Source of the DNA: Lentisphaerota bacterium
Lineage (GTDB): Bacteria; Verrucomicrobiota; Kiritimatiellia; UBA8416; VGWJ01
Assembly: GCA_016873635.1 (NCBI GenBank)
Contig: VGWJ01000021.1
Span: forward strand, 1-42,149
DNA: 42,149 bases
Direction of reading: 5' to 3'
The notes beneath the pieces were generated by a model. The model worked only from the letters and a program-made list of their open reading frames with translations, had not been told where the DNA came from and ran no database searches. Made by a program: the position numbers and the translations under genes. Positions 1 through 6,391 of this stretch are shown here, in pieces. The first letter of the stretch is position 1. Each line of letters opens with the position of its first letter.

Positions 1-126
1 CCTGGCTGACGGCGGTGAGCGTCGTCCCGGCCAGCAGGCCGATGATGGCCATGACCACGAGCAGCTCGACGAGGGTGAAAGCGGAGCCTCTTCGCCTCGA
101 CGCCGATCCCCGGGGGGGCGCGGCAT
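1..126 (-). CDS. Type IV pilin-like / pseudopilin protein, N-terminal part, runs off left edge, start frame unclear
   Basis: On the minus strand positions 2-91 encode GSAFTLVELLVVMAIIGLL, a class III prepilin signal: a Gly-Ser-Ala-Phe processing site, Glu five residues into the mature protein and a hydrophobic helix. The rest of the gene lies outside the window. The frame carrying the signal has no ATG upstream. An ATG at 126-124, preceded by a G-rich Shine-Dalgarno-like stretch (CAGGGGGG), is out of frame; one extra C in the seven-C run at 118-112 would join it to the pilin frame as a basic leader (MPRPPRGSASRRRGSAF). So this is either a frameshifted gene or a homopolymer error. It follows the gspG-like gene in the same direction, as expected for a pseudopilin cluster. 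Confidence 0.6.
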   Translation of the reverse strand, partial: MPRPPGDRRRGEEAPLSPSSSCSWSWPSSACWPGRRSPPSAR

Positions 127-146
127 CCCCCCTGACCGCCGTCTTC

Positions 147-286
147 GCTTGCGGCGGGGCCGGAGGCCCCGCCCTACCAGGCCCACACCAGGTAGGGCGC
201 GGCATCCCTGCCGCGCCGGGCGCCCGCCTCGAACCTGCCATGTGCAAGCCTCGCTCCGGCGGGGCCGGCTTGCCCGCCCTACCTGA
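147..286. repeat. Three GC-rich palindromic elements between two pilin genes
   Basis: Three related hairpin-forming units lie in tandem. The first is GGCGGGGCC-GGA-GGCCCCGCC (153-173), a perfect 9-bp stem followed by CTACC. The second is GGCGCGGCA-TCCC-TGCCGCGCC (196-217), a perfect 9-bp stem preceded by GGTAGG. The third (about 258-284) is GGCGGG...CCCGCC followed by CTACC. The shared CTACC/GGTAG flank shows they belong to one dispersed palindromic family. They sit in the 3' region of the gspG-like gene and could act as transcript-end structures. No gene is seen here. Confidence 0.65.
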
Positions 287-307
287 TTCGGCATTCATCT
301 CAGTCTC

Positions 308-1006
308 TCACAGATCCCACTTGTCGCGGTGGATGTCGTCCGCGTCGCCGTCGTTGCCGTTCGGCCCCAGCGACCACAACCGGTAAGTCAGGTACGGCGG
401 CGTGCACTGGTATCGCAGATCTCCGCCGTAGTCGTCCTTGACCGTGAGCACATCGTTGGTGTACGGCCACGGATACGTCCCGTAGCCGTCGCTGACGTTG
501 TTGTTCAGAATCGCCTGTTTGCCTGAGCTGAGCGGGACTTCCTCCAGGAAACGGGCCCAGCGTTCCTTGGCCGCCTGGTCGCGCGCGCTGTCGCCGATGT
601 ACTGCACGTTCTCCTTGTGCTTGATGCTGTAGCCCGGCAGTCGCGGCCAGGCCGCCGCGTTGGGCGGATTGTCGCGCGGCCACAGCCAGGCCACCAGGCC
701 CGTGTAGTCGAAAAGCGTGTTGTCTTTCCAGTCGGGGTTCTGCGGCAGGAAAATGTCGCGGAAGTTGGGATGTTGCAGCCCGGTGTTCTCGCAGATGTAC
801 GTCATGTTGACCGCCGGCGGATACTGCCCGTATTCCACGAAATACTCGTTGAGGGCGTTGGCTATGCACTCCAGCCGGCGAATCGTCTCGGACTCCTGGC
901 CCTTGCGCGTGACCATGGAGAAGAGCTTGAACACGATGCCGGAGAGGATGCCGATCACCACGATCACCATCAGCATCTCGATCAGCGTGAATCCGCGCTT
1001 TTTCAT
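308..1006 (-). CDS. GspG-like type II secretion pseudopilin
   Basis: This 232-residue protein begins MKKRGFTLIEMLMVIVVIG, a textbook prepilin leader: short basic leader, cleavage after Gly5, Phe as first mature residue, Glu at mature position 5 and a hydrophobic helix to about residue 28. The C-terminus contains YRLWSLGPNGNDGDADDI, resembling the calcium-binding end of GspG major pseudopilins (S-x-G-x-(D/N)-G ... DDI). It would polymerise in the inner membrane/periplasm as part of a type II secretion or related pilus machine. The ATG is preceded by GGGAGGGTGACGA, a strong ribosome binding site. At 232 residues it is longer than a typical GspG (about 140), with the extra length between the helix and the C-terminal motif. 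It follows gspF on the same strand, separated by the repeat/S23 insert. General pseudopilin assignment is firm; GspG itself is likely. Confidence 0.85.
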   Translation of the reverse strand: MKKRGFTLIEMLMVIVVIGILSGIVFKLFSMVTRKGQESETIRRLECIANALNEYFVEYGQYPPAVNMTYICENTGLQHPNFRDIFLPQNPDWKDNTLFDYTGLVAWLWPRDNPPNAAAWPRLPGYSIKHKENVQYIGDSARDQAAKERWARFLEEVPLSSGKQAILNNNVSDGYGTYPWPYTNDVLTVKDDYGGDLRYQCTPPYLTYRLWSLGPNGNDGDADDIHRDKWDL

Positions 1007-1028
1007 TCGTCACCCTCCCCTCTCCACC

Positions 1029-1111
1029 GCACTCCCGCACTCACACACTCCCACACACTCCCCCACTCACACACTCCCCCACTCACACACTCCCCCACTC
1101 ACACACTCCCC
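1029..1111 (-). repeat. Octamer tandem array, downstream of the S23-type gene
   Basis: Read on the minus strand this is a run of 8-bp units of the form GTGNGNGA, mostly alternating GTGTGTGA and GTGGGGGA, with one irregular unit and GC-containing variants (GTGCGGGA) at the gspG end. It begins at the stop codon of the S23-type gene and ends about 20 bp before the gspG start. The units lie on the same strand as those upstream of the S23 gene. Period 8 is not a multiple of 3, so the array is not a conventional coding repeat. Confidence 0.9.
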
Positions 1112-1587
1112 TCCACCTCCTCAGAGTATGTGGGTGTGTGAGTATGTGGGTGTGTGAGTGACTCGTCCGATACGTTTCCGTACTGGATACCGTCCTCTTT
1201 CACGCCCAGGTGAGCAACGCACCACTTGTCTGCGTTGGCCATCATGTTGACCAGACCTCCGCTCACTTGGTCGTATGTCGCATCCAATTCCTCGAACCCC
1301 GGCTTGACCAGATAGCCGCATCTGAAAGCGAACTCAAGCCATGACTGCGTTTCCGCAGCCTCGCTGTCCGCATCCGTGAGTTTGCTCTTGAAATGGGCCA
1401 AGTAGCGTCGTTTCCTCCATGCTTCGGCAATCTGCTCGCAAACCGAGCGCGATGAGCGCCGAACCTGATCGGTCAGGGAGAACCTCTCTTCCTTGGGCCA
1501 TTCCTTTGACAACTCAAAGATCTTCATGGCAGCTTCGAAAGCTGTCCGATAGACCCTCAGATCCCTGAAATGCGTCACCACTCCCAC
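1099..1587 (-). CDS. S23-type four-helix-bundle protein set between octamer repeats
   Basis: The core of this roughly 162-residue protein (FRDLRVYRTAFEAAMKIFEL ... SLTDQVRRSSRSVCEQIAEA ... WRKRRYLAHFKSKLTDADSE ... ETQSWLEFAFRCGYL) is the four-helix-bundle family known from 23S rRNA intervening-sequence proteins (S23/IVP) and related to the Avd protein of diversity-generating retroelements. The molecular role of the family is not established. The start is placed at GTG 1587 because GGGAG, part of a repeat unit, lies 9 nt upstream; a GTG at 1605 is also open. Both ends run into repeats: the N-terminal VGVV is repeat-derived, and the tail THPHTHTPTYSEEVEGSV reads through an inverted repeat copy and stops in the next array. 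The gene lies in the gspF-gspG gap, with no other gene of its own nearby, which suggests a mobile or cassette-like insertion. Confidence 0.85.
   Translation of the reverse strand: MGVVTHFRDLRVYRTAFEAAMKIFELSKEWPKEERFSLTDQVRRSSRSVCEQIAEAWRKRRYLAHFKSKLTDADSEAAETQSWLEFAFRCGYLVKPGFEELDATYDQVSGGLVNMMANADKWCVAHLGVKEDGIQYGNVSDESLTHPHTHTPTYSEEVEGSV
1126..1157 (+). repeat. Inverted copy of the octamer repeat (two 16-bp units)
   Basis: On the plus strand two copies of GTATGTGGGTGTGTGA lie head to tail, the opposite orientation to the neighbouring arrays. Paired with CACTCACACAC-T-CCC at about 1096-1110 they can form a long stem of about 14 bp with one bulge, at the 3' end of the S23-type gene. The segment also encodes the His/Thr/Pro-rich tail of that protein. 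It could be a transcript-end hairpin or an element terminus; the sequence alone does not decide. Confidence 0.75.
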
Positions 1588-1671
1588 ACTCACACACTCC
1601 CACACTCACACACTCACACACTCCCACACTCCCACACTCACACACTCCCACACTCACACCCCCACACACCT
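1576..1671 (-). repeat. Octamer tandem array (GTGTGNGA), upstream of the S23-type gene
   Basis: On the minus strand this is about ten head-to-tail copies of GTGTGGGA or GTGTGTGA in irregular order, starting directly after the gspF stop codon (1675) and ending at the S23-type start. Each GTGTGGGA unit followed by another unit holds GGGAG and, further on, GTG. The array therefore carries many overlapping ribosome-binding-site plus GTG combinations, one of which is used in the proposed S23 start. There are no unique spacers, so it is not a CRISPR. Confidence 0.9.
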
Positions 1672-1674
1672 CCC

Positions 1675-2949
1675 CTACTGCGACATCTGCCCGATGATCG
1701 TGATCAGCGGCACGAACATGGCGATCACGATCGTGCCGATGATCACCGCCAGGAACACGATCAGAATCGGCTCGATCACCGAGGTCATGCCTTCCACGGC
1801 CGTGTCCACTTCGTCGTCGTAGTTGTCGGCGATCTTCATCAGCATCTCGGGCAGCGCGCCGGTTTCCTCGCCCACGTCCACCATGCTGACCACCATGGTC
1901 GGGAACACGCCGCTTGCCTCCAAAGGACCGGTCATGTTTTCGCCTTCCTTGACCGCGTTGTGGACCATCTGGATCGCGTCGGCCACGATGCGGTTGCCGG
2001 CCGTATCGCGCACGATGTTCAGCGCCTGCAGCACGGGCACGCCCGAGGTCATCAGGGTGCCCAGCGTGCGCGTGAGGCGGGCGATGGCCGTCTTGCTGAA
2101 AAGCGGGCCGAAAATCGGCGCCCTGAGCTTGAGCTTGTCCAGAGTGCGCGCGCCCCGCCTCGTCCGCTTCCACAGGCGCGCGGCCACGACCACGGCCACG
2201 ATACCCCCGAGAATCCACAGGCCGTTCGCGGCCACGGCGTGGCTCGCGCCGATCACGAACTGTGTCACGGCCGGAAGGGGCCGGCCTTCCAGCAGATCCT
2301 TGAAGATATCCTCGAACTTGGGAATCACGTTGATGAGCAGGAACGAGAGGATGCCCACCGCGGCGATCAGCACCACGATCGGGTAGATCATCGCGCTCTT
2401 GATCCGGTTCTTGATCCGCTCCGCCTTCTCCATGAACTCGGCCAGACGGTTGAGCACAACCTCGAGCACGCCGCCGGCTTCGCCGGCCTTGACCATGCTT
2501 ATGAAAAGGCCGTCAAAAATGCGCGGGAACTGCGCCAGGGCGTCGGAAAAGGTGCTGCCGCTTTCCACCGCGTCGCCCATCCCCTCCAGACCTTCCCGCA
2601 GCGTCACGTTCTTCTCCTGTTTGAGCAGAATGCGCAGACCTCTCAGCAGCGGCACGCCGGCGTCAACCAGCGTGGCCAGTTGCCGCGTGAAGACCATCAG
2701 TTGCTTGGCTTTGACTCCGCCCCGCAGGAAACTCGGAAGCTTGATCTCCATGCGCATGCTGAGGCCCTTGGCGGCAACGGAGGCGGCCGGCGCTCCGGCT
2801 ACCGCCGGGCCGCCGACGGCGACCACGCGCGTGGGATAGAACCCCTTCGACCTGATTACGGAGATCGCCTGAGACTGACTCTCGGCGTCCACCACGCCTT
2901 CAGTCTCGCCCCCCTTGGCGTCCATCGCGACGTATCTGAACCTGGGCAT
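1675..2949 (-). CDS. gspF: Type II secretion / type IV pilus inner-membrane protein GspF (PilC family)
   Basis: This 424-residue protein is the polytopic platform of a type II secretion or type IV pilus machine, linking the assembly ATPase to pseudopilin extraction. It begins MPRFRYVAMDAKGGETEGVV, the usual GspF opening, and contains two T2SSF domains: about 75-200 (LVDAGVPLLRGLRIL) and 275-400 (TLMTSGVPVLQALNIV). Hydrophobic segments include IYPIVVLIAAVGILSFLLI, GLWILGGIVAVVVAARLW and ILIVFLAVIIGTIVIAMFV near the C-terminus. The ATG at 2949 was chosen over an upstream in-frame extension because GGAGG lies 6 nt before it and a promoter lies just beyond. No GspE ATPase or other secretion gene is in the window. 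It heads a minus-strand unit with the pseudopilins. Confidence 0.92.
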   Translation of the reverse strand: MPRFRYVAMDAKGGETEGVVDAESQSQAISVIRSKGFYPTRVVAVGGPAVAGAPAASVAAKGLSMRMEIKLPSFLRGGVKAKQLMVFTRQLATLVDAGVPLLRGLRILLKQEKNVTLREGLEGMGDAVESGSTFSDALAQFPRIFDGLFISMVKAGEAGGVLEVVLNRLAEFMEKAERIKNRIKSAMIYPIVVLIAAVGILSFLLINVIPKFEDIFKDLLEGRPLPAVTQFVIGASHAVAANGLWILGGIVAVVVAARLWKRTRRGARTLDKLKLRAPIFGPLFSKTAIARLTRTLGTLMTSGVPVLQALNIVRDTAGNRIVADAIQMVHNAVKEGENMTGPLEASGVFPTMVVSMVDVGEETGALPEMLMKIADNYDDEVDTAVEGMTSVIEPILIVFLAVIIGTIVIAMFVPLITIIGQMSQ

Positions 2950-2978
2950 GGGAGTCCTCCACAGACTTGCTGCAGCCG

Positions 2979-3007
2979 AGAATATCCCGTCGAAAAAAGG
3001 CAGGCAA
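2979..3007 (-). promoter_or_regulatory. Sigma-70-type promoter for gspF
   Basis: On the minus strand TTGCCT (3007-3002), a 17-bp spacer and TATTCT (2984-2979) form a good -35/-10 pair. The expected start near 2972 gives a short leader of about 23 nt to the gspF ATG, with GGAGG at 2960-2956. The 2950-3274 region holds only this divergent regulatory sequence; no gene is seen there. Confidence 0.55.
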
Positions 3008-3087
3008 GCCGTTATTCCGGACCGGCCGGCCGGACACAAAACCTGTTCCGCGGTTCTCGTGCGCGCGCTCATGGCAACCGGCATATG

Positions 3088-3103
3088 AGCACGCCGCATG
3101 CCA
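3088..3103 (-). promoter_or_regulatory. Possible sigma-54 (-24/-12) promoter facing gspF
   Basis: On the minus strand TGGCAT-GCGGC-GTGCT (3103-3088) keeps the -24 GG and -12 GC dinucleotides at the right spacing and matches TGGCAC-N5-TTGCW except at two positions. It would start a transcript about 125 nt before gspF. The gene on the other side of this intergenic region encodes a sigma-54 activator, which makes the box worth noting, but a single 16-bp match can arise by chance in GC-rich DNA. Confidence 0.3.
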
Positions 3104-3214
3104 CGCGCCCGTCCTGTTTCCGGAGCCTCTCTCCAGGCTCAATATTCCCGATGCCCTGCGTAGCTGCCTTGCGCCCGACAAGCAACCAGTGAAAATTGCC
3201 GTTGACCCCATCGC

Positions 3215-3247
3215 TTGACTGCGCCTATCATGCGCTTATGATAAGCG
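3215..3247 (+). promoter_or_regulatory. Promoter with overlapping palindromes before the sigma-54 activator gene
   Basis: TTGACT (3215-3220), a 16-bp spacer and TATGAT (3237-3242) form a near-consensus sigma-70 promoter. Two perfect inverted repeats overlap the -10 box: TATCAT-N6-ATGATA (3226-3243) and CGCTTA-TGA-TAAGCG (3233-3247). Dyad symmetry over the -10 is what an operator would look like; autoregulation is an inference. The ribosome site GAAGG lies 9 nt before the ATG at 3275. Confidence 0.55.
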
Positions 3248-3274
3248 TAGGTAACTGACAGAAGGCGACCAATC

Positions 3275-5770
3275 ATGAACCCCGTAATCGCCTCTTACAT
3301 CAGTGCGCCTCCCGATCTCGCTGCCGCGGTAAAGCCGGCGGCGTCCGATTCGCCCCTGCTCGCCGCCCTCGTCCATCTGCATGAAGCGATCCGCGGGAAG
3401 CAAGCCGCGGCGCGGGGACTGCGCGCCGCGCGCGAAGTCGGGCTGCGCGACGAGGACAACGACCTGTGCGTTCTTTTCCTTGTGACCTGGGCGCAAGCCG
3501 CCGGCCTGCATGCGCTCGCAACGCACACCGGCATGCAGCAGGCATGGACCGTGCTTCACCGGGCGCGGGCCATGCTTGCGCCCGCGACTCCGCCCGAGCT
3601 CGGCGCCGGCATACTTGTTGTCGAGTCGTTGCTGCAGGGCGGCGCGGGCAATCACGCCGACGAGGAGCGGCTTCTGCGCGAAGCCCTTGCCGCGCTGCCG
3701 GCCGCGTCGCCGCACCGGCCCGACGCCTGTTTGCGCCTGGCGCGCCTGCTGGCCGAACTCGGCCGTCTGGGCGATCTCGAGCCGGGCCTTGGCGCGATCC
3801 CGGCCCCGTCCCGCCCGCCGTCCGTCCCGGGCGGGGCGCGGGCGCCTTGCGCGCCGGAAGGGGAACAGGCTCCCGGCGCGCCCGGGGTTTCTCCGGCGGC
3901 CCTGGACGCGCCGCCGGGCCTGCCGCGTTCGATCATCCTGATCAACGCGATGGAGACCGGGCGGACGGATCTCGCCGCGCGCCTGCTGGCCGAATCGGGC
4001 GGCGCCGCGTCCGCGCCCGCGGAACAGCGACTCGTCGCGCGCTATCGTGTGTTGCTGGGGCTCATGACGGCCGACGCGGAACAGCGCGCCGCGGCCGTTG
4101 GGACGGACCGGGAGCGCGCGGTTTCCGCCGCGGATCTCCCCGACTGGGCGCTGGTGATGCAGTGCCTGCTGAGCGCGCATATTCACCAGGCCCTGCGCTG
4201 GGCGCGGCTGTGCGAGAAAAGGGGTCCATCCAGCCTTGCCGGACACGATTGCGTTTCCCTTAACCTCATCCGCGCGGAGTTGGCCGAGGGCAACGCCGAA
4301 GCCGCGGACCGCCTGCTGAACATGCGTCGCGATCTGGGGAACGCCAACTACTGGGACAATCTCTTCCTGGCCCGCATCGCGCTGCTGGCCGGGCAGGCCG
4401 CAACGGCGACCGCGCGCTTCGCCGCGTTGCTGCGCGCCGTGGACCTTTACGGCGCCGCCGGGCGCCTGCGCTTCGAGCTGCGGCTTGCCGCCGAAATGCC
4501 GCGCGACGCGCTGGTGGACCTTACGCGCGGCGCCCACGCGATCCTTCGCGCCGAAGCCGCGCCGGGCCGGGCAAAGGCCGGACCGCCGTTCTCCGCGGCC
4601 GGGGCGGGCCTGACGGCCCCGCCCTCCCCCGCGGCGGCGCCCCCTGCAACCTTCGCGGCCGCGGCCGACGCCATTCTCGGCCGGAGCGAAGCCATCGCCC
4701 GCGTGCGCGAGGCGGTGGCGCGTTTCGCGCCGCTCGATGTCCCGGTCCTGATCACGGGCGAGACCGGCACGGGCAAGGAACTGGCGGCGCGGGCGCTTCA
4801 CGACGGAAGCCGACGCCGCGACGAGCCGTTTCTCGCGGTCAACTGCGGCGCCATACCCGTCTCCATCCTCGAGTCGGAGCTGTTCGGGCATGCCAAGGGC
4901 GCCTTCACCGGCGCGGCCGCCGCGCACGCCGGCCTGTTCGAGGAAGCCGGCCGCGGGACGCTGCTCCTGGACGAGATCGGCGACATACCGGCCCCTCTGC
5001 AGGCCGCCTTGCTGCGCGTGCTTGAAACGGGGGAAATCCGTCCGGTGGGCAGCGCGCGGAGCAAGGCCGTTGCCTGCCGGATCCTGGCCTCAACCAACGC
5101 GGATCTCGACCGCCTGGTCGCGGAGCGGCGTTTCCGGCAGGATATTCTCTACCGGTTGCGCCGGTTGCGCATCCACCTGCCGCCGCTGCGCGACAGGGGA
5201 GAGGACGTCCTTCTTCTGGCCGCGCATTTCCTCAACGCCGGAAGGCCGCCGGACACGCGCGCGGCGATGTCCACCGACCTGACGCGCCGCCTGCTGCGGC
5301 ACGCCTGGCCCGGCAACGTACGGGAGCTGCGCAACGCCGTCGAGCGCATGCGCCTGATGAACTCGGACAAGCTGTGGTACGACGCCGCGGACATCGATCT
5401 GCCCGCGGACGGCGCGCTGGAGGGAACGGAAACGCCGCCGGCCGGAGCGTCCGCGGAATCGCCCCCGGCGGCGGCGCGTTCTCCCGCCGCGACCCGCCGT
5501 CCCATACGGCTGACGCCCGCCCATCGCGTGAGCCGGCGCGCCGCCGGACGACGCGCCCCGCGCGTGCGCCGCCTGGAGGCGCTGCGCGAGCTGTTCCGCG
5601 GGAACCGTCTCCTCACGCGCGCCGAAATCATCGAGCACGCGGGCGTGTCGCCGAACACGGCCACGCGGGATCTTCAGGATCTCGTCGAGGAAGGATTCGT
5701 CGAGCGCGTATCGCCGTCGGCATCGCCGCGCTCGGTGTATTTCGTGCGCAGGGAAGCCCCGTCCGTGTGA
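3275..5770 (+). CDS. Sigma-54-dependent transcriptional activator with helical N-terminus and winged-helix C-terminus
   Basis: This 831-residue protein contains a complete AAA+ sigma-54 activation domain at about 466-700: Walker A GETGTGKE near 495, the sigma-54-contacting GAFTGA near 542, Walker B LLLDEIGDI near 563, and the WPGNVRELRNAVERM segment near the domain end. Residues 1-450 are Ala/Leu-rich and look like TPR-type helical repeats, with no receiver, GAF or PAS domain visible, so the input signal is unknown. The C-terminus (about 764-831, EALRELFRGNRLLTRAEIIE then NTATRDLQDLVEEGFVERV) is a winged helix like DeoR/MarR-type domains, instead of the usual Fis-type helix-turn-helix. Ala/Pro-rich linkers separate the parts. 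It is divergent from gspF, so control of the pseudopilin unit is plausible but unproven. Confidence 0.9.
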   Translation: MNPVIASYISAPPDLAAAVKPAASDSPLLAALVHLHEAIRGKQAAARGLRAAREVGLRDEDNDLCVLFLVTWAQAAGLHALATHTGMQQAWTVLHRARAMLAPATPPELGAGILVVESLLQGGAGNHADEERLLREALAALPAASPHRPDACLRLARLLAELGRLGDLEPGLGAIPAPSRPPSVPGGARAPCAPEGEQAPGAPGVSPAALDAPPGLPRSIILINAMETGRTDLAARLLAESGGAASAPAEQRLVARYRVLLGLMTADAEQRAAAVGTDRERAVSAADLPDWALVMQCLLSAHIHQALRWARLCEKRGPSSLAGHDCVSLNLIRAELAEGNAEAADRLLNMRRDLGNANYWDNLFLARIALLAGQAATATARFAALLRAVDLYGAAGRLRFELRLAAEMPRDALVDLTRGAHAILRAEAAPGRAKAGPPFSAAGAGLTAPPSPAAAPPATFAAAADAILGRSEAIARVREAVARFAPLDVPVLITGETGTGKELAARALHDGSRRRDEPFLAVNCGAIPVSILESELFGHAKGAFTGAAAAHAGLFEEAGRGTLLLDEIGDIPAPLQAALLRVLETGEIRPVGSARSKAVACRILASTNADLDRLVAERRFRQDILYRLRRLRIHLPPLRDRGEDVLLLAAHFLNAGRPPDTRAAMSTDLTRRLLRHAWPGNVRELRNAVERMRLMNSDKLWYDAADIDLPADGALEGTETPPAGASAESPPAAARSPAATRRPIRLTPAHRVSRRAAGRRAPRVRRLEALRELFRGNRLLTRAEIIEHAGVSPNTATRDLQDLVEEGFVERVSPSASPRSVYFVRREAPSV

Positions 5771-5831
5771 ATCCGAGCCCCGGCGATCGGCGCGGAAGCG
5801 GGAAGGGGATCGGGAGGTAAGACCTGCGATC

Positions 5832-5905
5832 CGGGACTCAGGAAGAACCGGGAATCAATCTGGAACTCAGGAAGACGGGGGGAATCAATCTGGAACTCAG
5901 GAAAG
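5832..5905. repeat. 30-bp direct repeats downstream of rplQ
   Basis: The 24-bp core GGAATCAATC-TGGAACTCAG-GAA(A)GA occurs at 5851 and again at 5881, exactly 30 bp apart, with a shorter copy (GGGACTCAGGAAGA) at about 5833. A degenerate inverted copy (TTCCCGAGTTCC) lies at about 5942-5953, so the transcript leaving rplQ could fold GGAACTCAGGAA against it. The region 5771-5962 between the convergent activator gene and rplQ contains no gene and may include transcript ends from both sides. No U-rich intrinsic terminator is clear. Confidence 0.7.
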
Positions 5906-5962
5906 ACCGGCCGTCGATCTGAAACTCCGAAGATATCTTCTTCCCGAGTTCCAGGCCGCGGC

Positions 5963-6376
5963 TTACGCCGCGCTTTCGGCCTTCTCCTTCTTCTCGCGCT
6001 TCTTCTTCGCCGCCGGCGGCGGCGTGGCGTCCACCCATTCGACCATGGCCGTTTCCGATCCGTCGCCGGGCCGTGACCCGAGCTTGATCACGCGCGTGTA
6101 GCCGCCGGCCCGCTGCGCCGAAGCCGGGGCCATCGCCCACAGCGCAACCACCGCGCTTTCGCGCCCCAGCCGGGCCAGAGCCCGCCGGCGCGCGGCGAGC
6201 GTGCCGCGCTTGGCCAGGGTCATCATGCGTTCCGCCAGCCGGCGCGCCTGCCTGGCCTTGGTCAGCGTGGTCCGTATCCGCTTACGCTCGATCAGCGCCA
6301 CGACCAGCGACGCCAGCGTCGCTTTGAGATGGGCCGACGATCGACCCAGTTTCTTGCCGCCTCTTCTGTGACGCAT
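5963..6376 (-). CDS. rplQ: 50S ribosomal protein L17 (bL17)
   Basis: This 137-residue protein opens MRHRRGGKKLGRSSAHLKAT, the standard L17 signature, and continues with the conserved basic helices (TTLTKARQARRLAERMMTLA). It is a large-subunit protein near the polypeptide exit tunnel. The C-terminus has a Lys/Glu/Ala-rich tail after residue 115, slightly longer than in E. coli (127 residues). It is the last gene of the ribosomal supercluster, directly after rpoA, which is its canonical position. Downstream lie the 30-bp direct repeats and the convergent activator gene. Confidence 0.97.
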   Translation of the reverse strand: MRHRRGGKKLGRSSAHLKATLASLVVALIERKRIRTTLTKARQARRLAERMMTLAKRGTLAARRRALARLGRESAVVALWAMAPASAQRAGGYTRVIKLGSRPGDGSETAMVEWVDATPPPAAKKKREKKEKAESAA

Positions 6377-6391
6377 GGTCTTCCTCGCGGC

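Noticed and set aside
1099-1587. S23-type gene taken as a sign of a 23S rRNA intervening sequence
   Set aside because: There is no rRNA sequence on either side; the neighbours are gspF and gspG.
1016-1671. Octamer arrays considered as CRISPR
   Set aside because: The 8-bp units are contiguous with no spacers and no cas genes.
1570-3192. Long plus-strand frame antisense to gspF, beginning in the octamer array
   Set aside because: The first part is a repeat translation and the rest is a His/Arg-rich shadow of gspF.
3236-4927. Open frame of 563 codons on the minus strand, antisense to the sigma-54 activator
   Set aside because: Arg/Gly/Ala-rich shadow with no motifs, and it would cover the activator's promoter.
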